Origin: UBA1413 sp964552955
Lineage (GTDB): Bacteria > Bacteroidota > Bacteroidia > Bacteroidales > Prolixibacteraceae
NCBI GenBank assembly: GCA_964552955.1
Contig: CAZKIU010000009.1
Location: 1 to 64,000 of the forward strand
Length of the DNA stretch: 64,000 nt
Direction of reading: 5' to 3'
Below are positions 8,725-17,556 of this stretch, in pieces. The stretch's first letter is position 1; every line of letters starts with the position of its first letter. Under the pieces are notes generated by a model. That model was not told the DNA's origin, ran no database searches, and saw nothing but the letters and a program-made list of their open reading frames with translations. The translations under genes were made by a program, and so were the position numbers.

Positions 8725-11700
8725 TTACTCCATTCTGACGCTCAGGCCCAATCCCCGCAGTTCATGCAGAAGGACGTTGAGTGATTCAGGGATGCCCGGT
8801 TGTGGCATGGGTTCCCCCTTGACGATGGCTTCGTAAGCTTTGGCGCGGCCCATCACATCATCCGACTTGACAGTCAGGATTTCCTGCAGAATATGGGAAG
8901 CTCCGAAAGCTTCGAGGGCCCAGACTTCCATTTCCCCGAAGCGCTGACCTCCGAACTGGGCTTTACCGCCCAAAGGCTGCTGGGTAATGAGGGAGTAAGG
9001 ACCAATGGAACGGGCGTGCATCTTATCTTCGACCATATGCCCCAGTTTCATCATGTAGATGATGCCCACGGTAGCAGGCTGGTCAAAGGGTTCACCGGTT
9101 TCCCCGTCATAAAGGACAGTCTTCCCATAACGGGGAATACCAGCCTTCTCGGTGTATTGGGTGATCTCTTCCAGTTCAGCACCATCAAAGATAGGCGTGG
9201 CGAATTTCATGCCCAGTTCTTTGCCGGCCCAGCCCAGTACGGTCTCATAAATCTGTCCCAGGTTCATACGGGAAGGCACCCCCAGCGGGTTGAGCACAAT
9301 GTCGACAGGGGTTCCGTCGGCCAGGAAGGGCATATCCTCCACGCGGACCACGCGCGAGACAATCCCCTTGTTTCCATGGCGGCCGGCCATCTTATCCCCG
9401 ATCTGAAGCTTCCGCTTCTTGGCGATATAGACCTTGGCCAACTGGATGATACCTGCCGGCAGCTCATCACCGATGGTGACATTGAACCGCTCACGCCGCG
9501 ATACGGCTTCCGCCTCCTTGTACTTAATGATGTAATTATTGACCAGGCGGAAGATCAGGTCGTTCTTATCCTTGTCGGTGGTCCACTTCGATGGGTTCAC
9601 CGTCAGGTAATCAATCTCCTGCAACTGTTTGAGGGTAAACTTTACCCCTTTGGCAATCACTTCCGTGCCGTAATAATCCTTGACCCCCTGGGAAGTTTTT
9701 CCGGAGACCAGCTCAAAAAGCTTATCTTCGAGGCGCCCGCGGATGTGAGCCACCTCCTTTTCGAATTTCTCATCGATCTGATCCAGCAGGGGCTTGGTAG
9801 AAAGTTTTCCTTTCTTTTCCTTGGCCACACGGGAGAAGAGTTTCTTATCGATGACCACACCGTTCAGGGAGGGAGAGGCCTTCAGTGAGGCATCCTTGAC
9901 ATCGCCGGCTTTATCGCCGAAGATGGCCCGCAACAGCTTCTCCTCAGGAGAGGGATCTGATTCACCCTTGGGAGTGATTTTTCCAATAAGGATATCCCCT
10001 GGTTTTACATTGGCGCCAATACGAATGAGGCCATTTTCATCCAGGTTACGCGTAGCTTCCTCGCTGACATTGGGGATATCGGAGGTGAACTCTTCGACAC
10101 CCCGCTTGGTATCACGTACTTCCAGGCTATATTCGTCGACATGGACCGAAGTGAAGACATCTTCACGGACGACCCGTTCCGATACCACGATGGCATCCTC
10201 GTAATTGTACCCCTGCCAGGGCATGAAGGCGACCATCAGGTTGCGGCCCAGGGCGAGTTCTCCATTTTGGGTGGCATACCCTTCGGTGAGGATTTCACCA
10301 GCCCTGACCCTTTGTCCTTTGACCACAATGGGTTTGAGGTCAACGGTAGTTCCCTGGTTGGTCTTGGCATATTTGGCCAGGTTATAGGTGACCAGTTCCG
10401 GGTCAAACCTGACAAATTTGTCATCCTCCGTCATGTCATAGCGCACGATGATCTGGCGGGCGTCGACATATTCGATGACGCCGTCGCCCTCGGCTTTGAC
10501 CAGGATACGGGAGTCGGCGGCAGCTCTGCCTTCGAGGCCGGTGCCAACGATGGGGGCTTCAGGACGGAGCAGCGGCACCGCCTGGCGCATCATGTTGGAT
10601 CCCATAAGGGCACGGTTAGCATCGTCATGCTCCAGGAAAGGAATCAGCGATGCAGCCACCGAGGCAATCTGGTTGGGGCCTACGTCCATCAACTGGACGG
10701 TTTCCCGTTCTACGAGCGGGTAGTCGCCGTCAAGACGGGCTTTCACCCTGGGACGGATGAAGTTCCCTTCGCTGTCCACAGGGGCACTGGCCTGGGCAAT
10801 AATGGTACTCTCCTCCTCTTCGGCGGTAAGGAACACCACCCCTTCATCGGTGAGGTCCACCTTTCCGTTGGTGACTTTGCGGTAGGGTGTAGCAATAAAG
10901 CCCAGTTCCGTGATCTTGGCATAGACACACAGTGAGGAGATCAGTCCGATATTGGGACCTTCAGGGGTTTCAATGGGGCAAAGGCGGCCATAGTGGGTAT
11001 AATGGACGTCACGCACCTCGAAACCAGCACGCTCTCTCGACAGACCTCCGGGCCCCAGGGCAGACATACGCCGTTTATGGGTCATCTCGGCCAGCGGATT
11101 GGTCTGGTCCATGAATTGCGATAAGGCATTGGTGCCAAAGAAGGAGTTGATCACCGAAGAAAGGGTCTTCGAATTGATCAGGTCAATGGGAGTAAACACC
11201 TCATTGTCCCTGACATTCATCCTTTCGCGGATGGTCCGGGCCATACGGGCCAGGCCCACGCCAAACTGACCGAACATCTGCTCACCGACCGTGCGCACAC
11301 GCCGGTTGCTCAAATGGTCGATATCGTCGACATCGGTTCTGGAGTTGATCAGCTTGATGAGATACTTGATGATCTCGATGATATCCTCTTTGGTAAGCAC
11401 CCGGGTCTCCATACCGATGTTGAGGCCCAGCTTCTTGTTGATCCGGTAGCGTCCTACATCTCCCAGGTCATACCTTTTATCAGAAAAGAAGAGCTTGTCG
11501 ATGACATCTCTGGCGGTAGCCTCATCCGGGGGTTCGGCATTCCGCAACTGACGGTAGATGTGCAGCACAGCCTCTTTTTCAGAGTTGCAGGGGTCTTTCT
11601 GTAAAGTATTGTAGATGATCGCGTAATCCTGCTGGTTCTGGTCTTCCTTGTGGAGCAGAATGGTTTTCGCCCCAGAGTCGATGATTTCATCGATATGGTC

Positions 11701-12537
11701 ATCGGTCAGAAGCGTTTCGCGATCAATGATCACTTCATTTCTTTCGATGGAAACCACCTCGCCGGTATCTTCGTCGACGAAATCCTCGACCCATGATTTG
11801 AGGACGCGGGCAGCCAGTTTGCGACCCACCACCTTCTTCAGGCCGGTTTTGGACACTTTAATTTCATCGGCAAGGTCAAAGATCTCCAGTACATCCTTGT
11901 CGCTTTCAAAACCGATAGCCCTGAGCAGCGTGGTCACCGGCAATTTCTTTTTCCGGTCGATGTAAGCATACATCACACTGTTGATATCGGTGGCAAATTC
12001 GATCCAGGATCCCTTAAAGGGGATGATTCTCGCAGAATAAAGTTTTGTTCCGTTGGCATGAACACTCTGCCCGAAGAATACTCCGGGAGATCGGTGCAAC
12101 TGGGAAACAATGACCCGCTCAGCACCGTTAATGATGTAAGTACCCTTATCGGTCATATAGGGTACGGTCCCCAGATAGACATCCTGGACCACAGTATCGA
12201 AATCCTCATGTTCAGGATCGGTACAGTAGAGTTTAAGCTTGGCCTTCAGCGGCACGCTGAAGGTCAAACCCCGCTCGATACACTCGTCAATGGAGTAACG
12301 CGGGGGATCCACCTGGTAATCGATGAACTCGAGAACAAAGTTGTTACGGGTGTCGGAAATAGGAAAATTTTCCAGGAAAACTTTAAAGAGGCCTTCGTTT
12401 TTCCGGTTCTCGGGGGTGGTATTCAATTGAAAAAATTCCCGGAACGACTTGACCTGTACTTCTAGGAAGTCAGGATAATCATACCTGGTCTGGGATGAGG
12501 AGAAACTTATCCTCTCGTTCTTTTTATCTATAAACAT
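8725..12537 (-). CDS. rpoB: DNA-directed RNA polymerase subunit beta
   Basis: The 1,270-residue beta subunit of RNA polymerase. The rifampicin pocket reads ALSQFMDQTNPLAEMTHKRR then SALGPGGL, with the Asp, His and Ser positions that mutate in resistant strains in their sensitive form. GRHGNKGIVS near the C-terminus is the conserved active-site loop, and LGGKAQFGGQRFGEMEVWAL is the beta-beta' contact region. It is separated from rplL by about 100 bp containing a strong hairpin (12579-12612) that may set the ribosomal-protein to polymerase ratio. Confidence 0.99.
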   Translation of the reverse strand: MFIDKKNERISFSSSQTRYDYPDFLEVQVKSFREFFQLNTTPENRKNEGLFKVFLENFPISDTRNNFVLEFIDYQVDPPRYSIDECIERGLTFSVPLKAKLKLYCTDPEHEDFDTVVQDVYLGTVPYMTDKGTYIINGAERVIVSQLHRSPGVFFGQSVHANGTKLYSARIIPFKGSWIEFATDINSVMYAYIDRKKKLPVTTLLRAIGFESDKDVLEIFDLADEIKVSKTGLKKVVGRKLAARVLKSWVEDFVDEDTGEVVSIERNEVIIDRETLLTDDHIDEIIDSGAKTILLHKEDQNQQDYAIIYNTLQKDPCNSEKEAVLHIYRQLRNAEPPDEATARDVIDKLFFSDKRYDLGDVGRYRINKKLGLNIGMETRVLTKEDIIEIIKYLIKLINSRTDVDDIDHLSNRRVRTVGEQMFGQFGVGLARMARTIRERMNVRDNEVFTPIDLINSKTLSSVINSFFGTNALSQFMDQTNPLAEMTHKRRMSALGPGGLSRERAGFEVRDVHYTHYGRLCPIETPEGPNIGLISSLCVYAKITELGFIATPYRKVTNGKVDLTDEGVVFLTAEEEESTIIAQASAPVDSEGNFIRPRVKARLDGDYPLVERETVQLMDVGPNQIASVAASLIPFLEHDDANRALMGSNMMRQAVPLLRPEAPIVGTGLEGRAAADSRILVKAEGDGVIEYVDARQIIVRYDMTEDDKFVRFDPELVTYNLAKYAKTNQGTTVDLKPIVVKGQRVRAGEILTEGYATQNGELALGRNLMVAFMPWQGYNYEDAIVVSERVVREDVFTSVHVDEYSLEVRDTKRGVEEFTSDIPNVSEEATRNLDENGLIRIGANVKPGDILIGKITPKGESDPSPEEKLLRAIFGDKAGDVKDASLKASPSLNGVVIDKKLFSRVAKEKKGKLSTKPLLDQIDEKFEKEVAHIRGRLEDKLFELVSGKTSQGVKDYYGTEVIAKGVKFTLKQLQEIDYLTVNPSKWTTDKDKNDLIFRLVNNYIIKYKEAEAVSRRERFNVTIGDELPAGIIQLAKVYIAKKRKLQIGDKMAGRHGNKGIVSRVVRVEDMPFLADGTPVDIVLNPLGVPSRMNLGQIYETVLGWAGKELGMKFATPIFDGAELEEITQYTEKAGIPRYGKTVLYDGETGEPFDQPATVGIIYMMKLGHMVEDKMHARSIGPYSLITQQPLGGKAQFGGQRFGEMEVWALEAFGASHILQEILTVKSDDVMGRAKAYEAIVKGEPMPQPGIPESLNVLLHELRGLGLSVRME

Positions 12538-12578
12538 GTATTTATACTGGTTAATTAGTAAAAATATAAATACAAAAA

Positions 12579-12612
12579 GGTTTAGAATCTTGCCGGAGCG
12601 AGATTCTAAACC
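12579..12612 (-). terminator. Attenuator-like hairpin between rplL and rpoB
   Basis: On the minus strand GGTTTAGAATCT pairs with AGATTCTAAACC, and the stem extends inward to about 15 bp with a four-base loop. It is followed by TTTTTGTATTT, so it looks like a partial terminator. In E. coli the same intergenic position carries an attenuator and an RNase III site; here the sequence is unrelated but the placement is the same. It probably reduces read-through into rpoBC. Confidence 0.75.
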
Positions 12613-12636
12613 ATATTACCTTTTGCAAGGCTCCAC

Positions 12637-13017
12637 TTATTTAATTTCAACTTCTGCTCCTGCTTCTTCGAGCTGGGCTTTCAAAGATTCAGCTTCTTCT
12701 TTGGAAACTTTTTCCTTGACGGCCTTGGGGGCTGCATCGACCAGTTCCTTGGCTTCTTTGAGACCCAGACCAGTCAGTTCTTTAATAAGTTTCACCACCT
12801 GGAGTTTTGCCTGACCACCGAACTTAAGGATAACATCGAATTCAGTCTGGACGGCTTCTTCAGCGGCTTCGGCGCTGGCGGCCACGGGACCGGCAACAGC
12901 CACTGCAGCAGCAGCGGGTTCAATGCCATATTCGTCCTTCAGGATCTTCGACAATTCGTTAACCTCTTTAACAGTCAAGTTCACTAACTCAGCTGCAAGC
13001 TGTTTTAAATCTGCCAT
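12637..13017 (-). CDS. rplL: 50S ribosomal protein L7/L12
   Basis: The 126-residue stalk protein that recruits translation factors to the ribosome. It has the N-terminal dimerisation helices (LAAELVNLTVKEVNELSKIL), an Ala-rich hinge (about 35-55), and the C-terminal domain FDVILKFGGQAKLQVVK with GLGLKEAKELVDAAP. It lies 22 bp downstream of rplJ, its binding partner gene, and upstream of the attenuator-like hairpin before rpoB. The protein is very acidic and Ala-rich as expected. Confidence 0.98.
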   Translation of the reverse strand: MADLKQLAAELVNLTVKEVNELSKILKDEYGIEPAAAAVAVAGPVAASAEAAEEAVQTEFDVILKFGGQAKLQVVKLIKELTGLGLKEAKELVDAAPKAVKEKVSKEEAESLKAQLEEAGAEVEIK

Positions 13018-13039
13018 TTGTATTTAATTTTAAAATTGA

Positions 13040-13564
13040 TTAATTACTTTTTTTCTCTTCCAGAGTTTTCAGTACTCCGTGTAAAATAGTACCACCCGAC
13101 TGCAACTGCGAGAGGAGCGTCTTGATGGGTGATTGCAACAAGGCGACCACATCGGCCACGAGTTCATTCTTCGACTTGACGTTGATGAGCGCTTCGAGCT
13201 GGTCATCACCGACGTATACCGATTCTTCCACGAAAGCCCCCTTCAGCAGGGTGGTTTTGTGTACTTTCTTGAACTCCTTGATCAGTTTGGCGGGGCCGTT
13301 TCCGGCATCGCTGAACATCACCGAGGTATTGCCCTTAAGAATTTCGAAGAGCCCCGAAGCATCCTTACCGGAATTTTCCAGTGCCTTACGCAGCAGAGTG
13401 TTTTTTACAACAACCAGTTTGATCTCCTGTTTGAAACATCTTCTCCGGAGTTCGCTGGTACCTTCAGCATTGAGCCCACTGATGTCAGCCAGATAAAAAT
13501 GGTTGTACTTCTTAATCTGTTCGGTTAAATTATCTATAACCACTTGTTTTTCAGAACTTTTCAT
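13040..13564 (-). CDS. rplJ: 50S ribosomal protein L10
   Basis: The 174-residue base of the ribosomal stalk; its C-terminal helix carries the L7/L12 dimers. Family features are the N-terminal KKYNHFYLADISGLNAE-type strand, LRRRCFKQEIKLVVVKNTLL and the NTSVMFSDAGNGPAKLIKEF segment. It starts 12 bp after rplA, so there is no room for the long L10 leader known from E. coli; any autoregulation must act elsewhere, for example at the rplK-rplA leader. Confidence 0.98.
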   Translation of the reverse strand: MKSSEKQVVIDNLTEQIKKYNHFYLADISGLNAEGTSELRRRCFKQEIKLVVVKNTLLRKALENSGKDASGLFEILKGNTSVMFSDAGNGPAKLIKEFKKVHKTTLLKGAFVEESVYVGDDQLEALINVKSKNELVADVVALLQSPIKTLLSQLQSGGTILHGVLKTLEEKKSN

Positions 13565-13576
13565 AACAACGCATTT

Positions 13577-14272
13577 TTAGTCAGTGACTGACTTGGGTTC
13601 GACTTGGATACCAGGGCTCATGGTGCTGGAGAGGTAGATGCTCCTGATGTAGGTTCCCTTGGCGGCCACGGGTTTGAGCTTGACAATGGTATTGACAAAC
13701 TCGCGGGCATTGTCCATCAGTTTATCAGGGGAGAAAGAGACCTTCCCGATGGAAGTGTGGACGATCCCGAACTTATCGACTTTGAAGTCGATTTTTCCCT
13801 GTTTGACTTCCTGGATGGCTTTGCCCACCTCCATGGTAACGGTACCACTCTTCGGGTTGGGCATCAGTCCGCGCGGACCGAGGATACGACCGAGGGCACC
13901 AATCTTTCCCATCACGGGAGGCATGGTGATGATCACGTCGACGTCGGTCCAACCGCCTTTGATTTTCTCGATATACTCTTCGAGACCTACATAGTCAGCA
14001 CCGGCATCTTTGGCCTCCTGTTCCTTGTCGGAGGTGACCATCGCCAGTACCCTGACCTCTTTACCAGTTCCATGGGGTAACGAAACTACGCCTCTAACCA
14101 TCTGGTTGGCTTTTCTCGGGTCGACGCCCAGGCGGATGTCAATGTCGACGGAGGCATCGAACTTGGTGAAGGTTATCTCCTTCACCAGCGATGCTGCTTC
14201 ATCGAGGGAATAGACTTTCGCCTTTTCGATTTTCCCAAGTGCAGCTTTCTTATTTTTCGTAATTCTGCCCAT
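13577..14272 (-). CDS. rplA: 50S ribosomal protein L1
   Basis: The 231-residue L1 protein of the E-site stalk, also a translational repressor of the L11 operon in many bacteria. Recognised from FDASVDIDIRLGVDPRKANQ, VRGVVSLPHGTGK, the MGKIGALGRILGPRGLMPNP segment and GTVT. It lies between rplK (14 bp upstream) and rplJ (12 bp downstream). Nothing unusual is visible. Confidence 0.98.
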   Translation of the reverse strand: MGRITKNKKAALGKIEKAKVYSLDEAASLVKEITFTKFDASVDIDIRLGVDPRKANQMVRGVVSLPHGTGKEVRVLAMVTSDKEQEAKDAGADYVGLEEYIEKIKGGWTDVDVIITMPPVMGKIGALGRILGPRGLMPNPKSGTVTMEVGKAIQEVKQGKIDFKVDKFGIVHTSIGKVSFSPDKLMDNAREFVNTIVKLKPVAAKGTYIRSIYLSSTMSPGIQVEPKSVTD

Positions 14273-14286
14273 CGTATAAGATTTAA

Positions 14287-14730
14287 TTAATTATTGAATG
14301 GGGAATTTCCTTCAACATTGATCCCCATACTTCTGGCAGTACCAGCTACCATGCTCATCGCCGACTCCACGGTGAAGCAGTTGAGATCCGACATCTTGCT
14401 TTCAGCAATTTGTCTGACCTGTTCCCAGGTCACGGTAGCCACCTTTTTCAGGTTGGGTTCCGCGGATCCTTTCTTCGCCTTGGAGGCTTCGAGAAGCTGA
14501 ATGGCCACAGGGGGTTCCTTGACGATAAAATCAAACGACTTATCGGCAAAAACCGTAATCACAACTGGTAAGACTTTCCCTGCCTGGTCTTGCGTCCGGG
14601 CATTGAAAAGCTTACAAAACTGCATGATGTTAACCCCTTTTGACCCTAATGCCGGCCCCACCGGTGGTGAAGGGTTAGCCGCACCACCTTTGATCTGTAA
14701 CTTGATTAATCCAGCAATTTCTTTCGCCAT
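14287..14730 (-). CDS. rplK: 50S ribosomal protein L11
   Basis: The 147-residue L11 protein of the GTPase-associated centre, which also contacts stringent-factor RelA. It has the family signature IKLQIKGGAANPSPPVGPAL and GSKGVNIMQFCKLFNARTQ, plus the C-terminal rRNA-binding domain with GTARSMGI. The gene is 21 bp downstream of nusG and starts the rplK-rplA-rplJ-rplL run. Confidence 0.98.
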   Translation of the reverse strand: MAKEIAGLIKLQIKGGAANPSPPVGPALGSKGVNIMQFCKLFNARTQDQAGKVLPVVITVFADKSFDFIVKEPPVAIQLLEASKAKKGSAEPNLKKVATVTWEQVRQIAESKMSDLNCFTVESAMSMVAGTARSMGINVEGNSPFNN

Positions 14731-14751
14731 AGCAAAATTTTAGAGCGTTTT

Positions 14752-15300
14752 CTACTCCTTCTCAACTTGTAAAAAACTGAGTTCCAAAGGAGTTTTCCTA
14801 CCAAAAATCTTCACCATTACCTGCAGCTTCTTCTTCTCCTCATTGATGATCTCAATGGTGCCGTTAAAGCCGTTAAATGGTCCGTCGATTACTTTTACGG
14901 TTTCACCTACTACAAACGGGATGTTCAACTCTTCCCCGGTATCAGCCAGCTCGTCGATTTTCCCCAGGATACGGTTGACCTCGCTTTGCCGCAGGGGCAC
15001 CGGGTCTCCTCCCTTGGTATCGCCCAGAAAGCCGATGACATTGGGAATATTGCGCAGAAAATGGGCAATTTCCCCTGCCAGAATGGCCTCAATCAGGACA
15101 TAACCGGGGTACAAATTTCTCTCCTTGCTGACCTTCTTACCGTTCCGGATCTGATAAACCTTCTCGTTCGGTATTAAAACCTGTGACACAAATCCCTGAA
15201 GACCACCCTTGGCAATTTCGTTTTCCACGTACTCCTTCACCTTCTTCTCTTTGCCGCCTATCGCTCGAAGGACATACCACTTTTTGACAGAATCGCTCAT
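14752..15300 (-). CDS. nusG: Transcription termination/antitermination protein NusG
   Basis: A 182-residue NusG that binds the RNA polymerase clamp and links it to Rho or the ribosome. The NGN domain begins KKWYVLRAIGGKEKKVKEY and includes LYPGYVLIEA and IPNVIGFLG; the C-terminal KOW domain is VGETVKVIDGPFNGFNGTIE. The C-terminal FGRKTPLELSFLQVEK tail is normal. It lies 20 bp downstream of secE in the conserved secE-nusG order. Confidence 0.97.
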   Translation of the reverse strand: MSDSVKKWYVLRAIGGKEKKVKEYVENEIAKGGLQGFVSQVLIPNEKVYQIRNGKKVSKERNLYPGYVLIEAILAGEIAHFLRNIPNVIGFLGDTKGGDPVPLRQSEVNRILGKIDELADTGEELNIPFVVGETVKVIDGPFNGFNGTIEIINEEKKKLQVMVKIFGRKTPLELSFLQVEKE

Positions 15301-15320
15301 GATGCGTCTTCAGCAGTTAA

Positions 15321-15518
15321 TTAATAAAATAAGCCATAGATAAATCTCATTATGTTCTCAAAAGAGATGTCCATAACGAAAATTACAAGTGCTATAATAA
15401 AGGAAGCAACCATTACAACCAAAGCGCTGCTTTGCAGCTCTTTCCAGGTAGGCCACGTGACTTTGTGCATCAGCTCGTCGTAGGCCTCCCTTGCATATTC
15501 CCTGAGTTTCCCGAACAT
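15321..15518 (-). CDS. secE: Preprotein translocase subunit SecE
   Basis: The small SecE subunit of the SecYEG channel, about 65 residues, with the family motif KVTWPTWKELQSSALVV followed by one membrane segment (ASFIIALVIFVMDISF). I take the ATG at 15518 as start. A longer reading from a GTG at 15536 would begin inside the tRNA-like remnant that lies just upstream and adds six residues not expected in the family. It lies in the normal tuf-secE-nusG order. Confidence 0.93.
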   Translation of the reverse strand: MFGKLREYAREAYDELMHKVTWPTWKELQSSALVVMVASFIIALVIFVMDISFENIMRFIYGLFY

Positions 15519-15534
15519 ATTGATAATGTTTTGC

Positions 15535-15593
15535 ACGGATGGTAAGAGTCGAACTTACTGTGCCTGGCACCCTCCCGTTTGAGTTTCATCCGA
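15535..15593 (-). pseudogene. tRNA-like remnant at the usual tRNA-Trp position (no anticodon loop)
   Basis: On the minus strand, 59 nt fold as part of a tRNA. The acceptor arms CGGATG and CATCCG pair over 6 bp, CTC-AAACGG-GAG resembles a D arm, and GTAAG-TTCGACT-CTTAC is a canonical T arm. At the anticodon-arm position there is only GTGCC-A-GGCAC (15560-15570), a 5-bp stem with one loop base, so there is no usable anticodon. Bacteroidota usually have tRNA-Trp exactly here, between tuf and secE. I infer a deletion derivative of that gene; an assembly deletion is the main alternative. Confidence 0.55.
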
Positions 15594-15597
15594 AAAT

Positions 15598-15625
15598 AGT
15601 CCCGGACCGAAAAGAGTCCGGGACT
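15598..15625 (-). terminator. Strong hairpin after tuf
   Basis: AGTCCCGGAC and GTCCGGGACT form a perfect 10-bp stem with an 8-base loop, 33 bp after the tuf stop codon. On the minus strand it is followed by the short ATTTT, so termination is probably partial, lowering expression of secE-nusG-rpl genes relative to tuf. Confidence 0.75.
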
Positions 15626-15657
15626 AGTCTATATTGCCTTATGAGGAATAATCTGAA

Positions 15658-16845
15658 TTATTCGACGATCTCGGTCACCTGACCGGCACCTACGGTACGG
15701 CCACCTTCGCGGATAGCGAACTGGAGACCAATGTTGAGGGCCACCGGGTAGATGAGTTCCACTTCAATGGAGACGTTGTCACCGGGCATCACCATTTCAC
15801 GTCCTTCGGGAAGATGGATTTCACCGGTTACGTCAAGGGTACGCAGGTAGAACTGCGGCCGGTATTTGTTGTGGAACGGGGTGTGACGACCGCCTTCTTC
15901 TTTCTTCAGCACGTAGATCTCAGCCTTGAAACGGGTGTGAGGTTTGATGCTGTTGGGTTTGGCCAGGATCTGACCGCGTTTGATTTCTTTCTTGTCGACA
16001 CCGCGGAGCAGAAGACCCACGTTGTCACCAGCCTGACCATCGTCAAGGATCTTGCGGAACATTTCCACACCGGTACAGACGGTTTTGCGGCCGTCAGCAC
16101 CCAAACCTATGATCTGAAGTTCGTCGCCGGTGTGCACCACGCCGGTTTCGATACGGCCGGTAGCTACGGTACCACGACCAGTGATGGAGAAGACGTCTTC
16201 CACGGGCATGAGGAAGGGTTTGTCCTTATCACGGGGAGGCAGCGGAATCCAGGAGTCCACAGCATCCATCAGTTCCATGACTTTTTCTTCCCACTGGGGT
16301 TCACCGTTCATGGCGCCCAGAGCAGAACCACGGATCACAGGTGAATTGTCACCATCATATTTATAGAAAGTGAGCAGGTCGCGGAGTTCCATTTCGACCA
16401 GGTCGAGCAACTCTTCGTCATCGACCATGTCGACTTTGTTCATGAAAACAACGATACGGGGAACATTCACCTGGCGGGCCAGAAGGATGTGTTCACGGGT
16501 CTGCGGCATAGGACCGTCGGTAGCGGCACACACCAGGATGGCTCCGTCCATCTGGGCAGCACCTGTGACCATGTTCTTCACATAGTCGGCGTGACCGGGA
16601 CAGTCCACATGGGCATAATGCCTTTTCTCGGTGGAATACTCCACGTGAGCTGTGTTAATGGTAATACCCCTTTCTTTTTCTTCAGGTGCATTGTCAATCG
16701 CATCGAATGACTTGATTTCAGAAAGACCTTTCTTGGCCAGTACCATGGTGATGGCAGCCGTCAACGTGGTCTTGCCATGGTCGACGTGACCAATGGTGCC
16801 GATATTGACGTGCTCCTTGTCCCTTTTAAAATGTTCTTTTGCCAT
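15658..16845 (-). CDS. tuf: Elongation factor Tu
   Basis: The 395-residue GTPase that delivers aminoacyl-tRNA to the ribosome. The G1 motif is GHVDHGKTTLTAAIT, G3 is DCPGHADY and G4 is NKVDMVDD; domains 2 and 3 follow, with GRGTVATGRIETGVV and the C-terminal GGRTVGAGQVTEIVE. It follows tRNA-Thr by 38 bp and shares the promoter at 17087-17118 with the two tRNA genes, the arrangement seen in E. coli tufB. Confidence 0.99.
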   Translation of the reverse strand: MAKEHFKRDKEHVNIGTIGHVDHGKTTLTAAITMVLAKKGLSEIKSFDAIDNAPEEKERGITINTAHVEYSTEKRHYAHVDCPGHADYVKNMVTGAAQMDGAILVCAATDGPMPQTREHILLARQVNVPRIVVFMNKVDMVDDEELLDLVEMELRDLLTFYKYDGDNSPVIRGSALGAMNGEPQWEEKVMELMDAVDSWIPLPPRDKDKPFLMPVEDVFSITGRGTVATGRIETGVVHTGDELQIIGLGADGRKTVCTGVEMFRKILDDGQAGDNVGLLLRGVDKKEIKRGQILAKPNSIKPHTRFKAEIYVLKKEEGGRHTPFHNKYRPQFYLRTLDVTGEIHLPEGREMVMPGDNVSIEVELIYPVALNIGLQFAIREGGRTVGAGQVTEIVE

Positions 16846-16883
16846 AACTTCAGTTTTTTAACTTTTTTAATTTAAATCATCAG

Positions 16884-16955
<72 letters not shown>

Positions 16956-16994
16956 AATTCAGAAACCAGTTGTGAAACATGGGCTTCTATTTTG

Positions 16995-17067
16995 AGCGGG
17001 AAACGGGATTCAAACCCGCGACCCTCAGCTTGGAAGGCTGATGCTCTATCGACTGAGCTACTCCCGC
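16995..17067 (-). tRNA. tRNA-Gly (TCC)
   Basis: A complete 73-nt cloverleaf on the minus strand. The acceptor stem is GCGGGAG/TTCCCGC (one G-T pair), the anticodon loop CTTCCAA sits on stem TCAGC/GCTGA with anticodon TCC, and the T arm is CGGGTTTGAATCCCG. It is the first gene after the promoter at 17087-17118. Confidence 0.97.
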
Positions 17068-17086
17068 TAGTTTTGAAAAAACCGTG

Positions 17087-17118
17087 CAAAGTTAGAATTT
17101 AATCTGATACGAATCAAA
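17087..17118 (-). promoter_or_regulatory. Promoter of tRNA-Gly/tRNA-Thr/tuf
   Basis: On the minus strand TTTG (17115-17118) and TAACTTTG (17087-17094) are separated by 20 nt, a perfect Bacteroidota promoter. The predicted start is about 12 bp upstream of the tRNA-Gly 5' end. It lies in the gap between hpf and the tRNA genes, so the tRNA-tuf unit is independent of rpsU-xerC-hpf. Confidence 0.8.
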
Positions 17119-17142
17119 AAAATCTGAAAATTCGTAAAAAAA

Positions 17143-17448
17143 TTATTTCCCACGCACCTTTTCCTTATGTCTTGTGAGCTGTATGCGAATAGCATCTACC
17201 GCCAGATCAGTGGCTTCCTCGAACGTGTCGGCCTGTTTCCGTGCAAAAAGATCTTCTGCCGCGGGAAGTTGTATCCTGATTTCTGCGATCTTGTTGTTGG
17301 CCGCTTCCGGCTTGTCGACTTTCAGGGCCACTTCCGCACCGATGATCCCTTCAAAAAAGGTATCCATTTTCGATACTTTCTTGCTTACGAAATCGATCAG
17401 TTTCTGATCGGCCGTAAAATGTACAGAATTCACCTTAATGTTCATCAC
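17143..17448 (-). CDS. hpf: Ribosome hibernation-promoting factor (HPF/RaiA family)
   Basis: A 101-residue short-form hibernation factor that binds the decoding region of idle 30S subunits. It has the fold-defining VNSVHFTADQKLIDFVSKKV, the acidic-then-basic pattern, and FARKQADTFEEATDLAVDAI with a basic C-terminus (LTRHKEKVRGK). No long-form dimerisation domain is present. It lies downstream of xerC on the same strand, the usual Bacteroidota order; no separate promoter was seen in the 108-bp gap, which instead contains GC-rich inverted repeats (two GCCGGC copies at about 17514-17525). Confidence 0.93.
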   Translation of the reverse strand: MMNIKVNSVHFTADQKLIDFVSKKVSKMDTFFEGIIGAEVALKVDKPEAANNKIAEIRIQLPAAEDLFARKQADTFEEATDLAVDAIRIQLTRHKEKVRGK

Positions 17449-17556
17449 GATATATTTAAGTTAGTCCAATCTCCATTCTCGTACGTTTGTTGCCTTTGCG
17501 GGCTTTTCGGGCCGGCACAGGCCGGCTTTGAAAGGTGGCCCCTCCGGGCGCCCCGG

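Noticed and set aside
8800..9888. Plus-strand 362-codon open frame opposite rpoB (and similar ones opposite rpoC and tuf)
   Set aside because: They arise from codon bias of highly conserved genes on the other strand; no homology or start signals.
15321..15536. secE start at the GTG at 15536
   Set aside because: This start lies within the 3' end of the tRNA-like remnant and adds residues atypical for SecE; the ATG at 15518 is better.
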